Source: Cycas panzhihuaensis
Lineage: Eukaryota > Cycadophyta
Assembly: GCA_023213395.1 (NCBI GenBank)
Contig: CM041465.1
Location: 106,957,741-107,021,740, forward strand
Length of the DNA stretch: 64,000 nt
Reading direction: 5' to 3'
Every line of letters begins with the position of its first letter. Position 1 is the stretch's first letter. Both the position numbers and the translations under genes were made by a program. The notes beneath the pieces were generated by a model. It was not told where the DNA came from, searched no databases, and was given only the letters and a program-made list of their open reading frames with translations. Below, in pieces: positions 1-12,439 of the stretch.

Positions 1-109
1 AGGCATCCAACCAAAATTAAGAGAGAAAAATAAAGAACAAAATATTAAGAGTAGAGCCTAGTTATGCATTCAAAAGAAATGCTACAAGTTCTCCCTGTTG
101 AAAACATGT

Positions 110-1320
110 TTTGCCTTCAAAACATGGAAATGTGAGAATGTTGTTGGCACCATGCTTCAGATTCCCACGTGGCATCTTCCTTGTTGAGGCCTCTCCACCT
201 GATCAAATACTCACAAATCTTCTTAGAGCAAAGCTGCTTAGTTTGAATATGGATAATGGCTTCAGGTTCTATAGTAAACTATCCTTCTTCGTCTAATATG
301 GGAGGTATTGTCTTGATTATCATGGGAGGTATTGTCACAAGAGATGTGCAATACATTGTGCACTTTGTTGTTAAGTAGTAGATCAAGTTGGTAGGCTACC
401 TCTTGTACGTTCTCCAAGATCTAATAAGGCCCATAAAATTGTGGCCACAATTTAAACCTCCTTGCTTGCTTTAGCGTAAATTGTTTACATAGTTGAAGCG
501 TTAAAAAAAACCCACCTCCTTTGTCAAACAGCCTTTCTAATCTATGCAAATCAACTTTTTATTGCATATGGTTCCTTGCTAAGTTGAAATAGTCCTTCAA
601 AATTTGTACTATCTGAGCCAACTATTGTTGTTGGTCCTATACAACAAGTACAAGGAGTTACTGGCCCATGGGAGGAGAGATAGGGGTTCATTACCATATA
701 ATGCCTAAAAGAGTCATCTTGACCAAGGTGTGATAGGTGGTATTGTACCACCATTCAGTTGGATATAACCACCTATGCTAATGTTGTTACTTATTAGGTG
801 AAAAGTTCTGAAGATAGCCTTCCAAACATTTATTCACTGCTTCTATTTGTGGATGATAGGCTATGCTCATTGTGAGCTTAGTACCTCCCTGGTGGAACAT
901 CTCATGTCAAAAGTTGTTCATGAATTTTAGATTAGATCACTTACTATCACTTTGGGAAAACCCTGTAGTCTACAAAATTCTTTAATAAATAGATTGACAA
1001 TCTGACTAGCCTTAACTATGGACTGAGTACCTCTAAAGTGTGTATACTTAGCCAATTGATCCACTACTATAAATAACAAGTCCTTACTTCCTTATCTCAA
1101 TAGACTTATTATAAAATCCATTGATATTTCCTCCCATTTTTGTTCTAGTATATGTAACGGGTAAAGTGATCTTAGAATTCTAATATTTTCGCTATTGTTC
1201 TTTGACAAGTGTCGCATTCTAATACAAACTTGTAGACATCTACTTTCAAACTTTTCGAGAAAAATATATTATGGACTTGGAAATACATTTTGTCGATCCC
1301 TATGCACTAATAATGGTGTC
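110..1320 (-). pseudogene. Ty3/gypsy chromovirus integrase and chromodomain relic
   Basis: Seen on the minus strand, read from high to low coordinate. A zinc-binding piece (FVLECDTCQR) lies near 1,200-1,235. The start of the integrase core (WEEISMDFIISL, then VVDQLAKYTHF) lies near 1,040-1,140. The integrase C-terminal region (FKLWPQFYGPY, then VAYQLDL) lies near 335-470. A chromodomain-like tail (CEYLIRWRGLNKEDATWESE) lies near 150-260. In the family, integrase inserts the element cDNA and the chromodomain steers it to chromatin. Stops and frameshifts break the reading frame throughout, so this is a dead copy. The domain order and chromodomain point to a chromovirus, possibly the Tekay/Del group. 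The reverse transcriptase relic at higher coordinates belongs to the same copy. Confidence 0.85.
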
Positions 1321-1479
1321 ACATGAACTTCTTGAATGAACTTCTACTCGAGTGTTGATGTATAAGGGACAAAGATCTTCCCCCTATGCAAAATTAAATC
1401 AGTCCATAATCTGTATTTCGTTTGTGTTCTTGCTTGGATTTTTTAGAGTATATGTTGTGCCCTCGATCTTTCTAGTATT

Positions 1480-2700
1480 CTTGTACCAACTCGCGTGTCC
1501 AACTATGTGTGGCCATTGAAATTGCCCAAAGGGTGGGTTGCTTTGGATTCCTAGTTAGTGGATCTACCACCACATTCTCTTTCCCTTTCTTGTAGATGAT
1601 ACCAAAGTCGAAAGCTTGCAATTTGCTTACCCATTTTTGTTACTTGTTTGATAAAACCCTTTCATTCAAGAAATACTTAAGTCTGTCATGATTAGTCTTG
1701 ACGAAGAATTTGCTCCTTACTAAGTATTATTGCCATTGGTGGATGGCATGCATAATTGTAAGCATTTCCTTGTTGTAAATATGTTTTAGTTGTTTTCTTG
1801 AATTTAGTCTCTGACTTTCGTAAGCTATGGGTTGCTTGTTCTAAAGCAAAATTGCTTCTAATCCAACTCCTTAAGCATCACATTCCAAAACAAACGGTTC
1901 TCTTACGTCTTGTGTAGCTAAAACAGGGTAGTGAGCATCGCATTCTTCAATCCTTAGAAAGCTTATTCTACTGGTTGGTGCCATATGAAAGCTCCCTTCT
2001 TTGTGAGGCTCGTTAATGGTGCTATTATGATTGCATATCCTTTTATGAAGTGTCACAAAAATCCAACTGCCCCTAAAAAATATCTAGCACTTGCGATATT
2101 ATTTGACGTGGGCAAATTCACGATGGCTTGGACTTTTTTTAGGATCCTTCTTTACTCTGTCTTGGGTGATGATATGCCCCAAATATTCTAGTTCTATTTG
2201 TCCAAAGGTGGATTTGGATTTATTTGTGAAGAATTGGTTTTCTTCCAAGACTTGCAAAACTTCCTACAAATGCTCCAAGTATTTGTCTAATGTTTGGCTA
2301 TAAATCAAAATGTCATTGAAGAATAGTAGGGCAAGTTTCTTGATAAATGGTTTAACCACCATGTTCATGGTGCATTGGAATGTTATTGATTCATTAACCA
2401 GCCCAAATGGTATCACCCAAAACTCAAATAAGCCTTGATGTGTCTATAAAGTTGTTTTATATATGTCTTTGAAGTAAGATAAATCCTAGAGATGTTCTTA
2501 GCACCATGTAGTTCATCTCACAAAACGTCAATCCATAGCATTGGACACCTATTCTTGATTGTTAACTTGTTGAGAGCAAGATAGTGAGCACACATCCGAT
2601 GCGACCCATCCTTCTTTTTGATCAAAATAACTGGTGATAGAAAAGGACTGGAATTGGCCACAATAGCTCCTTGTTGTAACAAATTCTTGGCGATTTGTTG
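1480..2700 (-). pseudogene. Ty3/gypsy chromovirus reverse transcriptase-RNase H relic
   Basis: The minus strand encodes the start of a gypsy reverse transcriptase (PVILIKKKDGSHRMCAH) near 2,585-2,635. It is followed by PFGLVNESITFQ near 2,360-2,410 and by FFNDIL at 2,308-2,325. In live members the last motif is FFDDIL, so one catalytic aspartate is replaced by asparagine. The end of RNase H and the tether follow at about 1,500-1,650 (FDFGIIYKKGKENVVVDPL). These enzymes would copy element RNA into cDNA. Many stops and frameshifts interrupt the frame. It is collinear with the integrase-chromodomain relic at 110-1,320 and is the same degenerate polyprotein. No matching minus-strand gag is seen above 2,900. 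Confidence 0.85.
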
Positions 2701-2879
2701 TATTTCCTTCTTGAAGTGGTGTGGGTGTCTCAGAAGGTCGATGTTGACTAGTGCAACTCCTAGTATTAACTGTATTGCATGCTCATTAACTCTATTGCCC
2801 TTTTGGAATGTCTTGAAAGATCTTGTTGTGTTGGTTTATGATAGCTTAGACTCAAATAGAACATCTTGTTTAGGAGAGG

Positions 2880-3690
2880 AAAATATAATGAGCAATACAT
2901 ATTACTTAGAGGAAAAGTGCAAGCAAAATATTTAATAAAGTGAGCAAACAATAGATGCAGTAAAGCACACAAGAGATTCAAAAGAGATTTAATAGAACAT
3001 TGCAAAAGAGTCTTCCATTAACAACTCAAATTATATATTGTGTAATTAGAACATGTTTCACTCTATATAAGCTCATTAGCGAATGATGAGAGGCTATGGA
3101 TATAATGAAGACCTATGTAGCATTCCTTTCCTCCTATCTAGTCAACTTCTAAAGAGTTGTTTGTCCGACTTAAAGTGAGTAGGAATTACCTTATTTTCTG
3201 GCCAACTCCAAAATGTATTCTAACCAACTTTGAATGATTATTCTAGCTTACTTCCATCCTCCTTTTGGCCGAGTTACTTAGCGCCATTTGTGCCGCCTAT
3301 TTATAAGGATCTTGGGCCTCTTCCTAGGGCATCCAAAGTGAATAGTGGTTACTGCATTTTTGGCCTTTAGGGCTGCAATTTGGGAGGGAACCTTGCCTTG
3401 AAGAGAAAGATAAAATCTGGTGATTTTTTCTGTAAGCTATACATAGAATTTATTATATTCAAAATTGATATTAAAAGCTTAATTTATCTATTCTGGTTAA
3501 GTACTTTCTTGTGTGATATCAAATATTAGATGGCTTGCATTCTTTATGTATATTACACACTATTTTCCTAGTTTTCGATAAATTTGGTTTATGGCATTGC
3601 TACAAGCGATATTAAAGGTTCGTTAAAAGGCATTCTGAAGGAGATTCAACTTTATTATAACAAAGGAAGTCAAAGTGAAAATAAGGAAAT
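2880..3690. other. Gene-free stretch between two gypsy relics
   Basis: No coding similarity was recognised. A TATTTATAAGG motif near 3,297 looks like a TATA box, and the stretch could be a decayed LTR, but no second copy is present to define ends. Confidence 0.3.
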
Positions 3691-4300
3691 GCTATCCTCC
3701 TTTTCTTTCCTTACCCAACTTCCTTTCAAATGGAACTGAGGTTAAGAAGGACTCTTTAACAAAACAAGATGGTGAATACCCTGTTAGTAATAATAGGAGA
3801 CATAGATAAAAGGGTCAACCAACTGAATGATAAGATATAAAGCATGGACACACATTTAGAAGGAACCCTAAATGACCTCAAGAATTCACTGAACAACATA
3901 AGCAAGAGGTTGGACAAGATTAAAGAAGAAGGAGAAACTTGAAGACAAGATAAATCTCAGAAACACAAAGATTGTTGGGAGTTTGAAGAAGAATTCTATG
4001 AACAAAAGAACCAAAGGGACCACTAGCAAAGAAATCAAAGGGATTTTGAACCAAAAAATGGCATCAAAGGGACATTGTAGGACTGTTTCTTAAATGGTCC
4101 TAACAAATCAAGAGGTATTCACGCTTGGATACTCGGTGGAAATCTACCGTGCATACACCCTACACGATCAAGAGCAAGTCTTAATAGCATCTCTCCCTTT
4201 ATGTGATAAGGAACTTCAATGGTTCCATTGGTAGAAAAGAACATGCAAGAAGGCAATGGGCAACAATTAACATTCCCTAAAAACAAACCTCATAGAGCAA
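3690..4300 (+). pseudogene. Gypsy gag relic with coiled-coil-like leader
   Basis: On the plus strand, a short charged region near 3,770-3,950 resembles a coiled coil. It is followed near 4,110-4,230 by a capsid-like segment reading EIYRAYTLHDQEQVLIASL and then ELQWFHW. This resembles the retrotransposon gag domain, where a Trp follows the (A/E)LQW motif. Gag would package the element RNA. Stops interrupt the frame several times. It faces the opposite way to the pol relic at 110-2,700, so the two do not form one intact unit. They are either two elements or one rearranged element. Confidence 0.55.
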
Positions 4301-4694
4301 TACGAGAACACTTGGAATACAGATTACTTCTGTCAGCTCACTCAATTACAACAGACATGTTCAGTATAAGCGTTGACTAAGAAATCTACTTCCTACTGCA
4401 GTTCTTCACTTGTCAAGGCTTTTCCACTATAGTCTAGGGTGTGTGCAGGTGGTCAACATACATATTCTTTAGTTAATCATCCATATAAGTCCACAATTCA
4501 CATGCATTCCATAATAAGTACACACAATTGTTCACATAACTCTTTTTATTTCATTAGACAATAGTTAAAATTACATCATATAAGGTCCATTCGGTCTGAC
4601 TGGTCAACAGTACCAGATTAGGAACCGTTGGAATTCACTAACTTGGTTCTCACATCCATACCATTGAATGGATATGATTATATATACTATGTGG
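4300..4694. other. Gene-free stretch
   Basis: AT-rich sequence between the gag relic and the truncated Tat-like element. Nothing was recognised in it. The left edge of homology to the other Tat-like copies falls near 4,695. Confidence 0.3.
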
Positions 4695-6840
4695 TTGGTC
4701 CTAGCCTCCAACCACATCCCAAGTGGTTTGAGAGCATCTTGCGAAGCGTTACGCCTCCTTCCTCTACATCTGCCTTACCTCGTCCATCCTGTTTAACTCC
4801 TCTACCTACGATGGGTTTATCTTTTGCCTCATCTTCCTCTCCTCATAGTCCATTATCCTTGAGGACCACCCAAGGCATATCCTCTTCCTAACTTGGGTTG
4901 AGCATGCCCCCTTCTAGTCAAACGACTACACCTCTGCTGACTATAGTATATCCACCACCTATTGGATCTAAGGGACCTGCATGCACCCCTACTTCTAGCC
5001 ATGTGGGGGCCGTCCCTACACACTCCCAAGTTTAACCTAGGGATCCCTCCCTTTACATGCCCCCAGGTTACATCTCTCAACCGTAGGAGCACAGCAAGGG
5101 AAGCTCCCTTTCAGCTTATGGGGTGGACCCTTTACACCCATATAGGGTCACACCACCCACGGGCAACCCATATAGGCAAAACCCCAATTCTACACCCCTC
5201 TTTTCCATCCTCCCATGTCACACCTCATGTTGCACCTTTGCAAGGAGGGAAAGTTCTCTCCCAAGGTACCTTCTCTCAGGCTCCTTTCCAACAAGGGGTA
5301 TTTCCTCAAGGAGGGATGGGTCCTTCACCCCCATCTGCTCCTATGTATATTCCTTCGAATGTGGGACTAGTGTCTTCTCATCAAACCGGAGGAGGCCAAT
5401 ATCCCCTTTTGAATCAAATTCCCCAAGGAGGATTTGGGCAACCTTGTCTACGTCCTCTTCCATCTCTCATCGATCCTATGGTCCAGTCAAGGGCACGCCC
5501 CTTTATGGACTATAGATCGACACCCGTATCTATTGAGGTGCTAAGGACAAACTTACCGCCTCACCCTCTCAAGGTTCCCAAATTTGATGGAACCTCATCG
5601 CAAGACCCAATGGAGCATGTCCATAGCTTTTCTATGGCATGTATTGATTATTGGGCTGATGACCATATCCTTATGAAACTCTTCCCACAATCTCTTTAAG
5701 GCAATGCCCTTAAGTGGTTCTATCACCTGCCAGCACATTCTATCTTTTCATTCCAACAACTCGTGGATGAATTCGTCAATATTTTGACATAGCTCGTCCT
5801 TTCCAGAGCTGAATGAAAGCCCTTCTATCTCTTAAACAAGGTCATGATGAGATGAATCCTAACTTTGTGAGACGCTTCCATGACCTGCTTCACTCCACCA
5901 AGGCAACCTTACCTGAGGAGCTGAAGCAAGACCTCTTTATCAACACCCTTCGCCTAGAAGTCTACGTTGAAGTCCTTAAAATGGGGATAATAATGTGCGA
6001 CTCCACCATAGCGAAGTGCTTGGCGCTCGACGCTATTGAGATCCAAGTGGGTCTCAAGAAGCCTCTCAAGCCCTCACAACAACGTGACGCACCTCCACCA
6101 CTCTGTGAGACTAAAGTCCAATAGCCTGCCAGGTCTTCTTCCCATCCAACAGAGAAGACCTTGGATCCTCTCACCTCCATTGTATGCTCATTCGAACGTA
6201 CCATGAAGGAGCTTAAACTCCAAGCCCCTTCATCCCCCACCTCTCATAAACCAGTTCAGTAGGCCTCTCAAGCTGCTCCCCTCAAGGGTAACACCTAATC
6301 TTTTCAAATGAGAAACCTCGATTCCTCCCTAGAGAAGAAATTATGTTCCATCCATGGAGAGTATTTCTACGAAGATTCAGAATGCCGGGCCCAGCACCCT
6401 AGAGCCACCCCGCAACGTGATTCTTCTCCCAAACGGGCATTTAGGCCAAACCTAGACCAGCCCATCCACAAGGATCTTTTCCCTAAACATGGGAACGTGA
6501 TCGCAATAACCAACAAAAGGGTAACCAAAATAGAGGGAGGTCCCCAAACCCTCGCCCTTTGCAAGCCAAAGGGAAGGGTACAAGGGATTTGTCCTCTCCT
6601 TATGGTTCCCCCGATTGTCACACTCCTTCATCCTCTCGATCCCGAGACAAGGGAAAGAGAGTCATTTTGATGCTCGAGACCACGCCATTATACGCCTTAA
6701 CCCAGTCTCAAGCGGCTAAAGAGGCGAACGACGCCTCTTCTTCCATATCTCACCTTAATTCCCTTCTAAAAATCCCTCCTCTGGAAGTCCCTGCACTCCC
6801 CAAGACTATTCCTGTGTGCCTCGGTCATTGCGACTTTTGA
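4695..6840 (+). pseudogene. Tat/Ogre-like gypsy gag, element 1 (5'-truncated)
   Basis: Gag relic in several frames, collinear with the gags at 11.2-13.5 kb and on the minus strand at 55-57 kb. Seen in order: a Pro-rich N-terminal part with a DPLHPY block; a capsid segment (VPKFDGTSSQDPMEHVHSF, then ACIDYWADDHILMKLF) ending in a stop at 5,697-5,699; a capsid C-terminal part (FVRRFHDLLHSTKATLPEEL) at 5,870-5,925; and a zinc-knuckle region near 6,345-6,395. The knuckle pattern C-x2-H-x4-H-x4-C has its second His replaced by Tyr (CSIHGEYFYEDSEC). Stops at 5,697 and 6,260 stand where sister copies have Gln codons. Homology to the sisters begins about 500 bp into their gag, so the 5' LTR and gag start are missing. 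Confidence 0.8.
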
Positions 6841-7961
6841 AGGGCCCTTCCCCAACCTACCGTGAAGGGGAAGTGCTTCTTTGTTGTCGACGAGCTTCAC
6901 ACTATGGCCGCGGGGATGTCCATAATGGATGTCTTGAGGAGCTGTCCGGAACAGTGTAAGTTCTCTTAGAAGCCTTGGGATTGGGTGACGCATCCATTCA
7001 CGCTTTAGGCACTGCTCTAAGCCACGAAACTGCCATCTCCTTCGACCCCAAGGATCTTCCTCCAACCGATGAAAGGGAATGCCAATGGCACTATCCCTTC
7101 ACCATAACTATTGATACTCCCGACTGCACTCTTCGAAGAACCGTTGTGGACAATGGTTCTTCCATCAATGTTATGCCCTTACACGTCATGCAAGAGCTTG
7201 GCATATTAGCTCTAGAGCCAGTTCCATGGCAGTGTCAAGGTTACAATGGTAGCAAAATGACACCCTTAGGATCAGTGTCCATTCCACTCACCCTCAAGGA
7301 CAAAACAGTCCTAACTGACATTGTAGTTCTCGACGTCGACGTCAACTACAACCTTTTGTTGGGACACCCATGGCTCAACCAAATGGGAGTTGTGTGCTCA
7401 TCTTATTGGCGACGACTTAAATTCATCCATGAAGTTAAAATGAAGGTTATCTCTCGAGAGCCTCCTCCCACCAAACAAACCCGCCAACCTCGTCAAGCAG
7501 CTTGCGATAAGGCAAAGGGCGATAAGGATCTATTTGCCCACAGTTCCGCTTGCTCTATCGATATTCCTGGCTCATCTAGCTTGGGAGAAGGTCCCTCCTC
7601 TTCTTCCTTAAATCTCATCTACTTCGTCTCTATTGGCGTAGGGAGCTATGGGTATCTCGCCGTGCTTAGTGACGACGAATCCAATGGCGAGGATGAGGAC
7701 CTTCCTCATCCCATATCCCTCCTAAATGCAAGTAGGAGGCACTCTATTCGTTCTAGGTCCAGACTTGAACTTTCTCCTATTAAGGAGACCAACTTTCCTC
7801 TTGGATCACATATCATCACTCCTACCAATTGTGCAATCTCCCATATCACTCTATCTTCCACTTTGTTGCCCTCTGTAGGCGATGAAGCGAGGGAGCTTCT
7901 TATCGTTTCTCACAAGAGGACCCCTTCTGACTCTTTTGAAAAATCCCTTGGGTATATCTAA
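6841..7961 (+). pseudogene. Tat-like retropepsin (aspartic protease) region, element 1
   Basis: The open frame 6,975-7,961 (328 residues) contains a retroviral-type aspartic protease. The active-site motif is TVVDNGSSINVMPL near 7,142-7,183, and the flap and distal part read VNYNLLLGHPWLNQMGVV near 7,342-7,395. The protease would cut the element's own polyprotein. This is the best preserved protease copy in the window. It is followed by an acidic, Ser-rich tail (IGVGSYGYLAVLSDDES) that matches the tail at 14.3 kb. About 120 bp after the open frame the sequence reaches a G-rich tract resembling a polypurine tract. There is therefore no room for reverse transcriptase, RNase H or integrase. Confidence 0.8.
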
Positions 7962-8080
7962 TGGTGGGTTGACCGCTATGGTCCCACTGCTCCTTCTACT
8001 CCTCTCCCCTTGTCTTCTCGAAGCGTGGTCATCCATGGGCTGGACTACTAAAGAGGTTAGGAGTTAAGTGAGGGAATGAT

Positions 8081-8096
8081 AAGTGGGGGGTGCAGT
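8081..8096 (+). other. Polypurine-tract-like G run, end of element 1
   Basis: AAGTGGGGGGTGCAG directly precedes TGTAAGGTG at about 8,097, which could be the start of a 3' LTR. The end of such an LTR cannot be placed because no second copy is present. Confidence 0.4.
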
Positions 8097-9640
8097 TGTA
8101 AGGTGTTTATAGCCTATTGACCCTAAAAGTATAATAGATTTACCTAGTATACTAAAATAAGCATGAGAAGCTCGTTAAAGTAGGATAGGTGGGTCTTAAG
8201 TGAAATTTTTGGGCAATGGGTCCCATAGATGCCTATATATCATTATACCCTAAAATTTTATGTTAAAACTACCCTAATGAAAATGATCAAGATGACATAA
8301 TACCCTAGGTATTTTCATATTATAGATTTTTTTAATAAAACCTAAATCTAATTGTGTTAGTTATTTTCAAATCTAGGAAGTATTTTAAAATTAGAATTCT
8401 CAAGAGAGTAGGAAATTACTTTCTTTTAATAAATCTAACTATTGGTAGTTATTTTTTCTTTATGAGCTAGAATTGTTATTGATAGATTGTTACTTACATG
8501 GTTATGTTTAGCATGTGAAGTTATCAATTAAAGGTCTATTATCCTGTAGTTAGATCTTAAGTAAGAAGTAGAATATTGTAAGCATGATGTGAGTAGTAAT
8601 AAGGTATCCTACCAACCACTAGAAAAGGTGTACTTGGTCTTATAAGCATATTAATAAACTTTTATGTAGAATGTAAGAACAGGTAGCTTCATGGCACTAA
8701 TCGCCAACTAATACACTACAAGACTTTAGTGACCAATAAGTTGTCTACATTAAGAAGGATTCAAGACCTAAAGGGATCCTCCTCTATGCCCAAAGGTACA
8801 TGGAGGCTCAATTCTATAGCTAAGTTTTGTCTATAGGGCTTAGTTCAGGAGTGTTATCTCTAGTCCTTCATGTAAAGGGCAGAAAACTCACATTATGCTT
8901 AGCCAGAATGAAAGATCATTATGATTTTTATAGACCGCTAGTATAGGGTCTCTATCTAACTACTTTAAGTAGTTGCTACACAAAGTTATCTACCTAGGAA
9001 TGAGGATCAAAAGGGAAAAGGATAGCTGCTAAGTGGAGTTATCTACCCTTGGACTAACAATATAGGTATTGTAATTGAAATAAAATTGAACTGAACTAAA
9101 TCAAATTCAAAGAAAAGGTGTTGAGCATTACTAAGGGGAAATAAAATTTCCTTTTCTTTATGAGTCTTGAATGCCGCAGATTTTATTCCTCAATATCCCT
9201 ATAGAGAGTACTGAGAGGTGATCTTTTCTCAATCTCTACTTGTGTAAAGAAAGTACTTAATCATATTGGAGGGAAAAAATTTCCTTGATTTTTACCTATT
9301 CTATAGTTCCCATTTATTATATAACTGAGCTATGATACTACTTAATATAGTTCTTTAGTCCTGCCTTTATATATAAATAGAAAATAGAACATAGAAAAAG
9401 AGTATAAATAAACACTAAAATAAATATCAAAAGATCATACTAAAGGGCAATAGTAATTTCACATTCACAAACTAATCTTCTTTCATATCCATAGGGCCTT
9501 AAATAGGCAAATTAGCCATTTAGAAAATGGATCTCATCGAAGAGGCATTAGGCCTTTATTTCCATTAGTAGTCCCAAGTGACCTACATACACATTTTAAT
9601 TATGAGCATTAACATCTACTTCTTATTAACAAAGAGTACA
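8097..9640. other. AT-rich stretch without a recognised gene
   Basis: Possible 3' LTR of element 1 followed by decayed sequence. No coding region is supported on either strand. Confidence 0.35.
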
Positions 9641-9643
9641 TTC

Positions 9644-9901
9644 TCAAGAGTTCTGCCAACCACTAGTGGTTATATAATAAGCCATAAATTTCAGGGATGT
9701 CTTCAACAATACCTTTGAAGAATAAATTATAGGGGCTTTTCTCTTTAATATGGCTAAATTATAGGGGCTTTTCTCTCTAATATGGCCTAATCTTTGATGC
9801 CACAAGATAGTTTTACCAACAAGTGATACTTGGGTCCTACCTACATTATTACTACTTTCTATAATAGTCAAATTACAATTGCCAGTGTATATTGTGCTCA
9901 C
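9644..9901 (-). pseudogene. Ty1/copia GAG-pre-integrase fragment
   Basis: The minus strand encodes TILWHQRLGHIREKSP, the His-containing pre-integrase motif of copia polyproteins (usual form LWHxRLGH). Upstream in the same frame lies a short segment ending in VGRTQVSLVGK. The motif is part of the integrase zinc-binding end. The fragment is only about 85 codons and contains a 32-bp internal tandem duplication. No copia reverse transcriptase was found next to it, so it is a small relic. Confidence 0.7.
9723..9786. repeat. 32-bp tandem duplication
   Basis: Two nearly identical 32-bp units (9,723-9,754 and 9,755-9,786), each containing ATAGGGGCTTTTCTCT. They lie inside the copia fragment and so arose after it inserted. 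Confidence 0.85.
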
Positions 9902-9939
9902 ATAAAGCTTATATAGATTGTCTCTTGCAACCCCCTCTT

Positions 9940-10875
9940 GGAAGGGATAGGGTTGTGCATGTGTAGGTTGTCATTGCTCTCGCAAAGGTGTCAAGCACTT
10001 AGATCCGGGTAAGGTCTCTTGTGTTTTGCTCTTTGCTTTCATTTTTGTTTCCTTTCGCAAGGGGAAGGTAAGGAAGCCCCTCCATTATCTGTGGGCTTGG
10101 CGAGGATGTACGTGGCGCATGAGCGAGGTCTCCTATCGGCCGCTACTCTCCTGGGTACGTACTTCTTCCTCTTGTCCTCACTTTCCTTTTCGTACTTTTA
10201 GTTGTGGTCTATGCATTAGTTAAATAGGTCAAACATAAAAGGGAAAAGGAAATTAATATCTTTTACTCGCATTTATATATTTACACATTACGCACCACAT
10301 TCACTCTGAGAAAAGACTTTAGGAGATTTTTCCTTCGTCTTTTCTTCAGCTTGCAAAACCAATCCTCGCCCCTTTTGGCTTGTTTTCTTTGTTTGGTTTT
10401 GTTTGCTTGCATATGCCACATCACTCTCGCCTTCCTGGTCGAATCATTAAGGGAGATTTTGGGATTGTTGTCCACTCCCGCTCCCTTCTCCTCTTCTCGG
10501 CTCTATTTGCTCGATCAAATAACCGAGAAGATCCTAGCTGCACTATAGGCTATCGCTTACCTTACTCCCACTTGTTTCCCTCCGTCATAGGGAAACCCTT
10601 GGGGATTCCCTTCCTCCCCTTTCGACCATCCAAGGGTGGGAGGACTTTTTTCCTAAGTCTATCCAGGCTACTTCTCTCACTTTCCCCCTTTCTCTTTAAG
10701 GTGGGGAACCACTCTCAGGTAGTTGGGTATCATCCGCAGGTCCCGAACTCGGCCTCACACATGGGCGCCTGCATGGTACTCGCCGCTTGTAGGTTTCTAT
10801 CTCGCACCCTCGATACCATTATCGATCATCCTCGCTATTTCTACTCGCCTAGGTGATTATCCCAGACGCATCCAC
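9940..10875 (+). repeat. Probable 3' part of the 5' LTR of element 2
   Basis: The tract ends in GCATCCA just before a primer-binding-site-like sequence and precedes the gag of element 2. Its layout resembles the LTRs of the X/Y family, but the sequence is clearly different, so it would be another subfamily. The 5' boundary is not visible. The short open frames here (for example 10,380-10,856) are not supported as genes. Confidence 0.4.
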
Positions 10876-10893
10876 TGGCGACCATATTGGGGA
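10876..10893 (+). other. Primer-binding site of element 2
   Basis: TGGCGACCATATTGGGGA follows the LTR end. The same site occurs after the LTR of Y (TGGCGACCATCTTGGGGC) and, on the minus strand, of X. It resembles the TGGCGAC-type sites of Tat/Ogre elements, which I recall being assigned to tRNA-Arg. Confidence 0.6.
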
Positions 10894-11170
10894 CTTGCCA
10901 GTAAGGGAGCTAGTTCTCATCCCTTCCTGTTGATATTACTACCTTCTAGTGGTTCCTTTCTCTTTATCTCCTTCGTTGGGCAGCCCCCAATGTGCACTCC
11001 TTGTGGCTCTTTCCTTCTTCTAAAGTGTTAGCAAGCTTTGTATGCAATGCTTCTCTCATTGCCTATGTGGTTTGCCTCCATTGTTAGAAGATCCTAGGTA
11101 TCGTCCTCTTTCATCGTCAAATTCTGATTCGACCATGACAGGATACCCCTATGATTAGGCCTATCACACC

Positions 11171-12436
11171 TTGGTCTCAGGAATTCATGAGTTTCCTGCA
11201 TCTATTTCGGGATCCACCCAAGAGGGTGACGATCCTATTTACTACCCGGGTGACCAATGTCACTCACTTGACACGCATCCTTCTACTCGTACGGTAGAAG
11301 GACCATCTCCTCTTGAGATTTACCATCTAGTTGGTGATTCTTATGAGGAGTTCCCTGAGGGGTCTACTTCATTTGAAGTCCCATCTACTTCTTATGATCA
11401 TGTTGATACCCCTTCTGCTGACGTGGTTGAAGCTCTTAATGAGTGCTTTCGAGCTGCTCGTCTTCAACCTTGTCCTAGATGGTTTGAAGATGCTTTTCGT
11501 GGTGGAGCGTTTTTCTCGTCCACTCCTCTCCCACTTTCTTCATCCGCATCTACACCTCCTGTAACGACTAATCCTTTCGTGCCTACACATTCGTCCCACT
11601 CCATCCATACAACTGTTTTGGGGACACATGTTGCGCCTTCCGTTCCTCGTCATGGTCCTAGCTCTTTGGGACCCTCTCAAGGTATGTCTTTCTCCCAGCT
11701 TGGGGTTAGCATACCTTTTCTGAGTCAAGCCAATGTGCCACCTCCTAATGTGGTACATGTGTTTCCTAGTAGGCCTAGGGGGCCTGCTAACGCTTCTACC
11801 ACTAGTCGTGTGGGACCCACTCCCACGTATCTTCAAAACCAATCCCATGGTCCTTCTCTTTACATACCCCCAGGTTATACTTCTGAACCATGGGGACAGG
11901 GTAAAGGGAATCATATTCCAGCTTACGGGGTGGACCCGCTACATCCATATGGGGTTGCGCCACCCACAGGTGGCCCATACGGACAAAACATGGTTCCACA
12001 CCCTCCTTTTCCACCATCTAGCGTAGCCTCTTTTGCTGTGCCTTCGCAAGGGAACCCAACTTCCTTTCAAGGCGCTTATCCTCAAGCCCCCTTCCAACAA
12101 GGGGCATTTCCTCAAGGAGGAATAGGTTTATCACCCCCATCCGTTCCTTATTCACTACCTACTGCATCATTCGTCGATCCTACAGTCCAGGCAAGGGCAG
12201 GTCCCTTCATGGACTATAGATCAATGCCACTATCTGTTGAGGCATTAAGAACTAACATGTCGCCTCATCCTCCCGAAGTTCCTAAATTTGACGGAACTTC
12301 CTCACAAGACCCAACGGAGCACGTTCGTAGTTTCTCTATGGCGTGTATTGATTACTGGGCCTATGACCACATCTTAATTAAACTATTCCTCGATCTTTAC
12401 AAGGCGATGCCCTTAAGTGGTTTTATCGTCTTCTAA
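11171..12436 (+). pseudogene. Tat/Ogre-like gag N-terminal part, element 2
   Basis: A 421-residue open frame, the longest gag piece in the window. It has an acidic N-terminus, a long Pro/Ser/Gly-rich region with a DPLHPYGVAPPTGGPYGQN block, and the start of the capsid fold (VPKFDGTSSQDPTEHVRSF, then MACIDYWAYDHILIKLF). The frame is then lost: a small indel near 12,390 replaces the expected SLQGxALKWF continuation. The same domain order is seen in element 1, X and Y. Gag would form the particle around element RNA. The primer-binding site lies about 280 bp upstream, which supports this as the 5' end of the coding region. Confidence 0.85.
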
Positions 12437-12439
12437 CTC

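Noticed and set aside
10019-11031. Several overlapping plus-strand open frames before the gag of element 2
   Set aside because: They lie in the presumed LTR and leader, overlap one another in different frames and show no domain.
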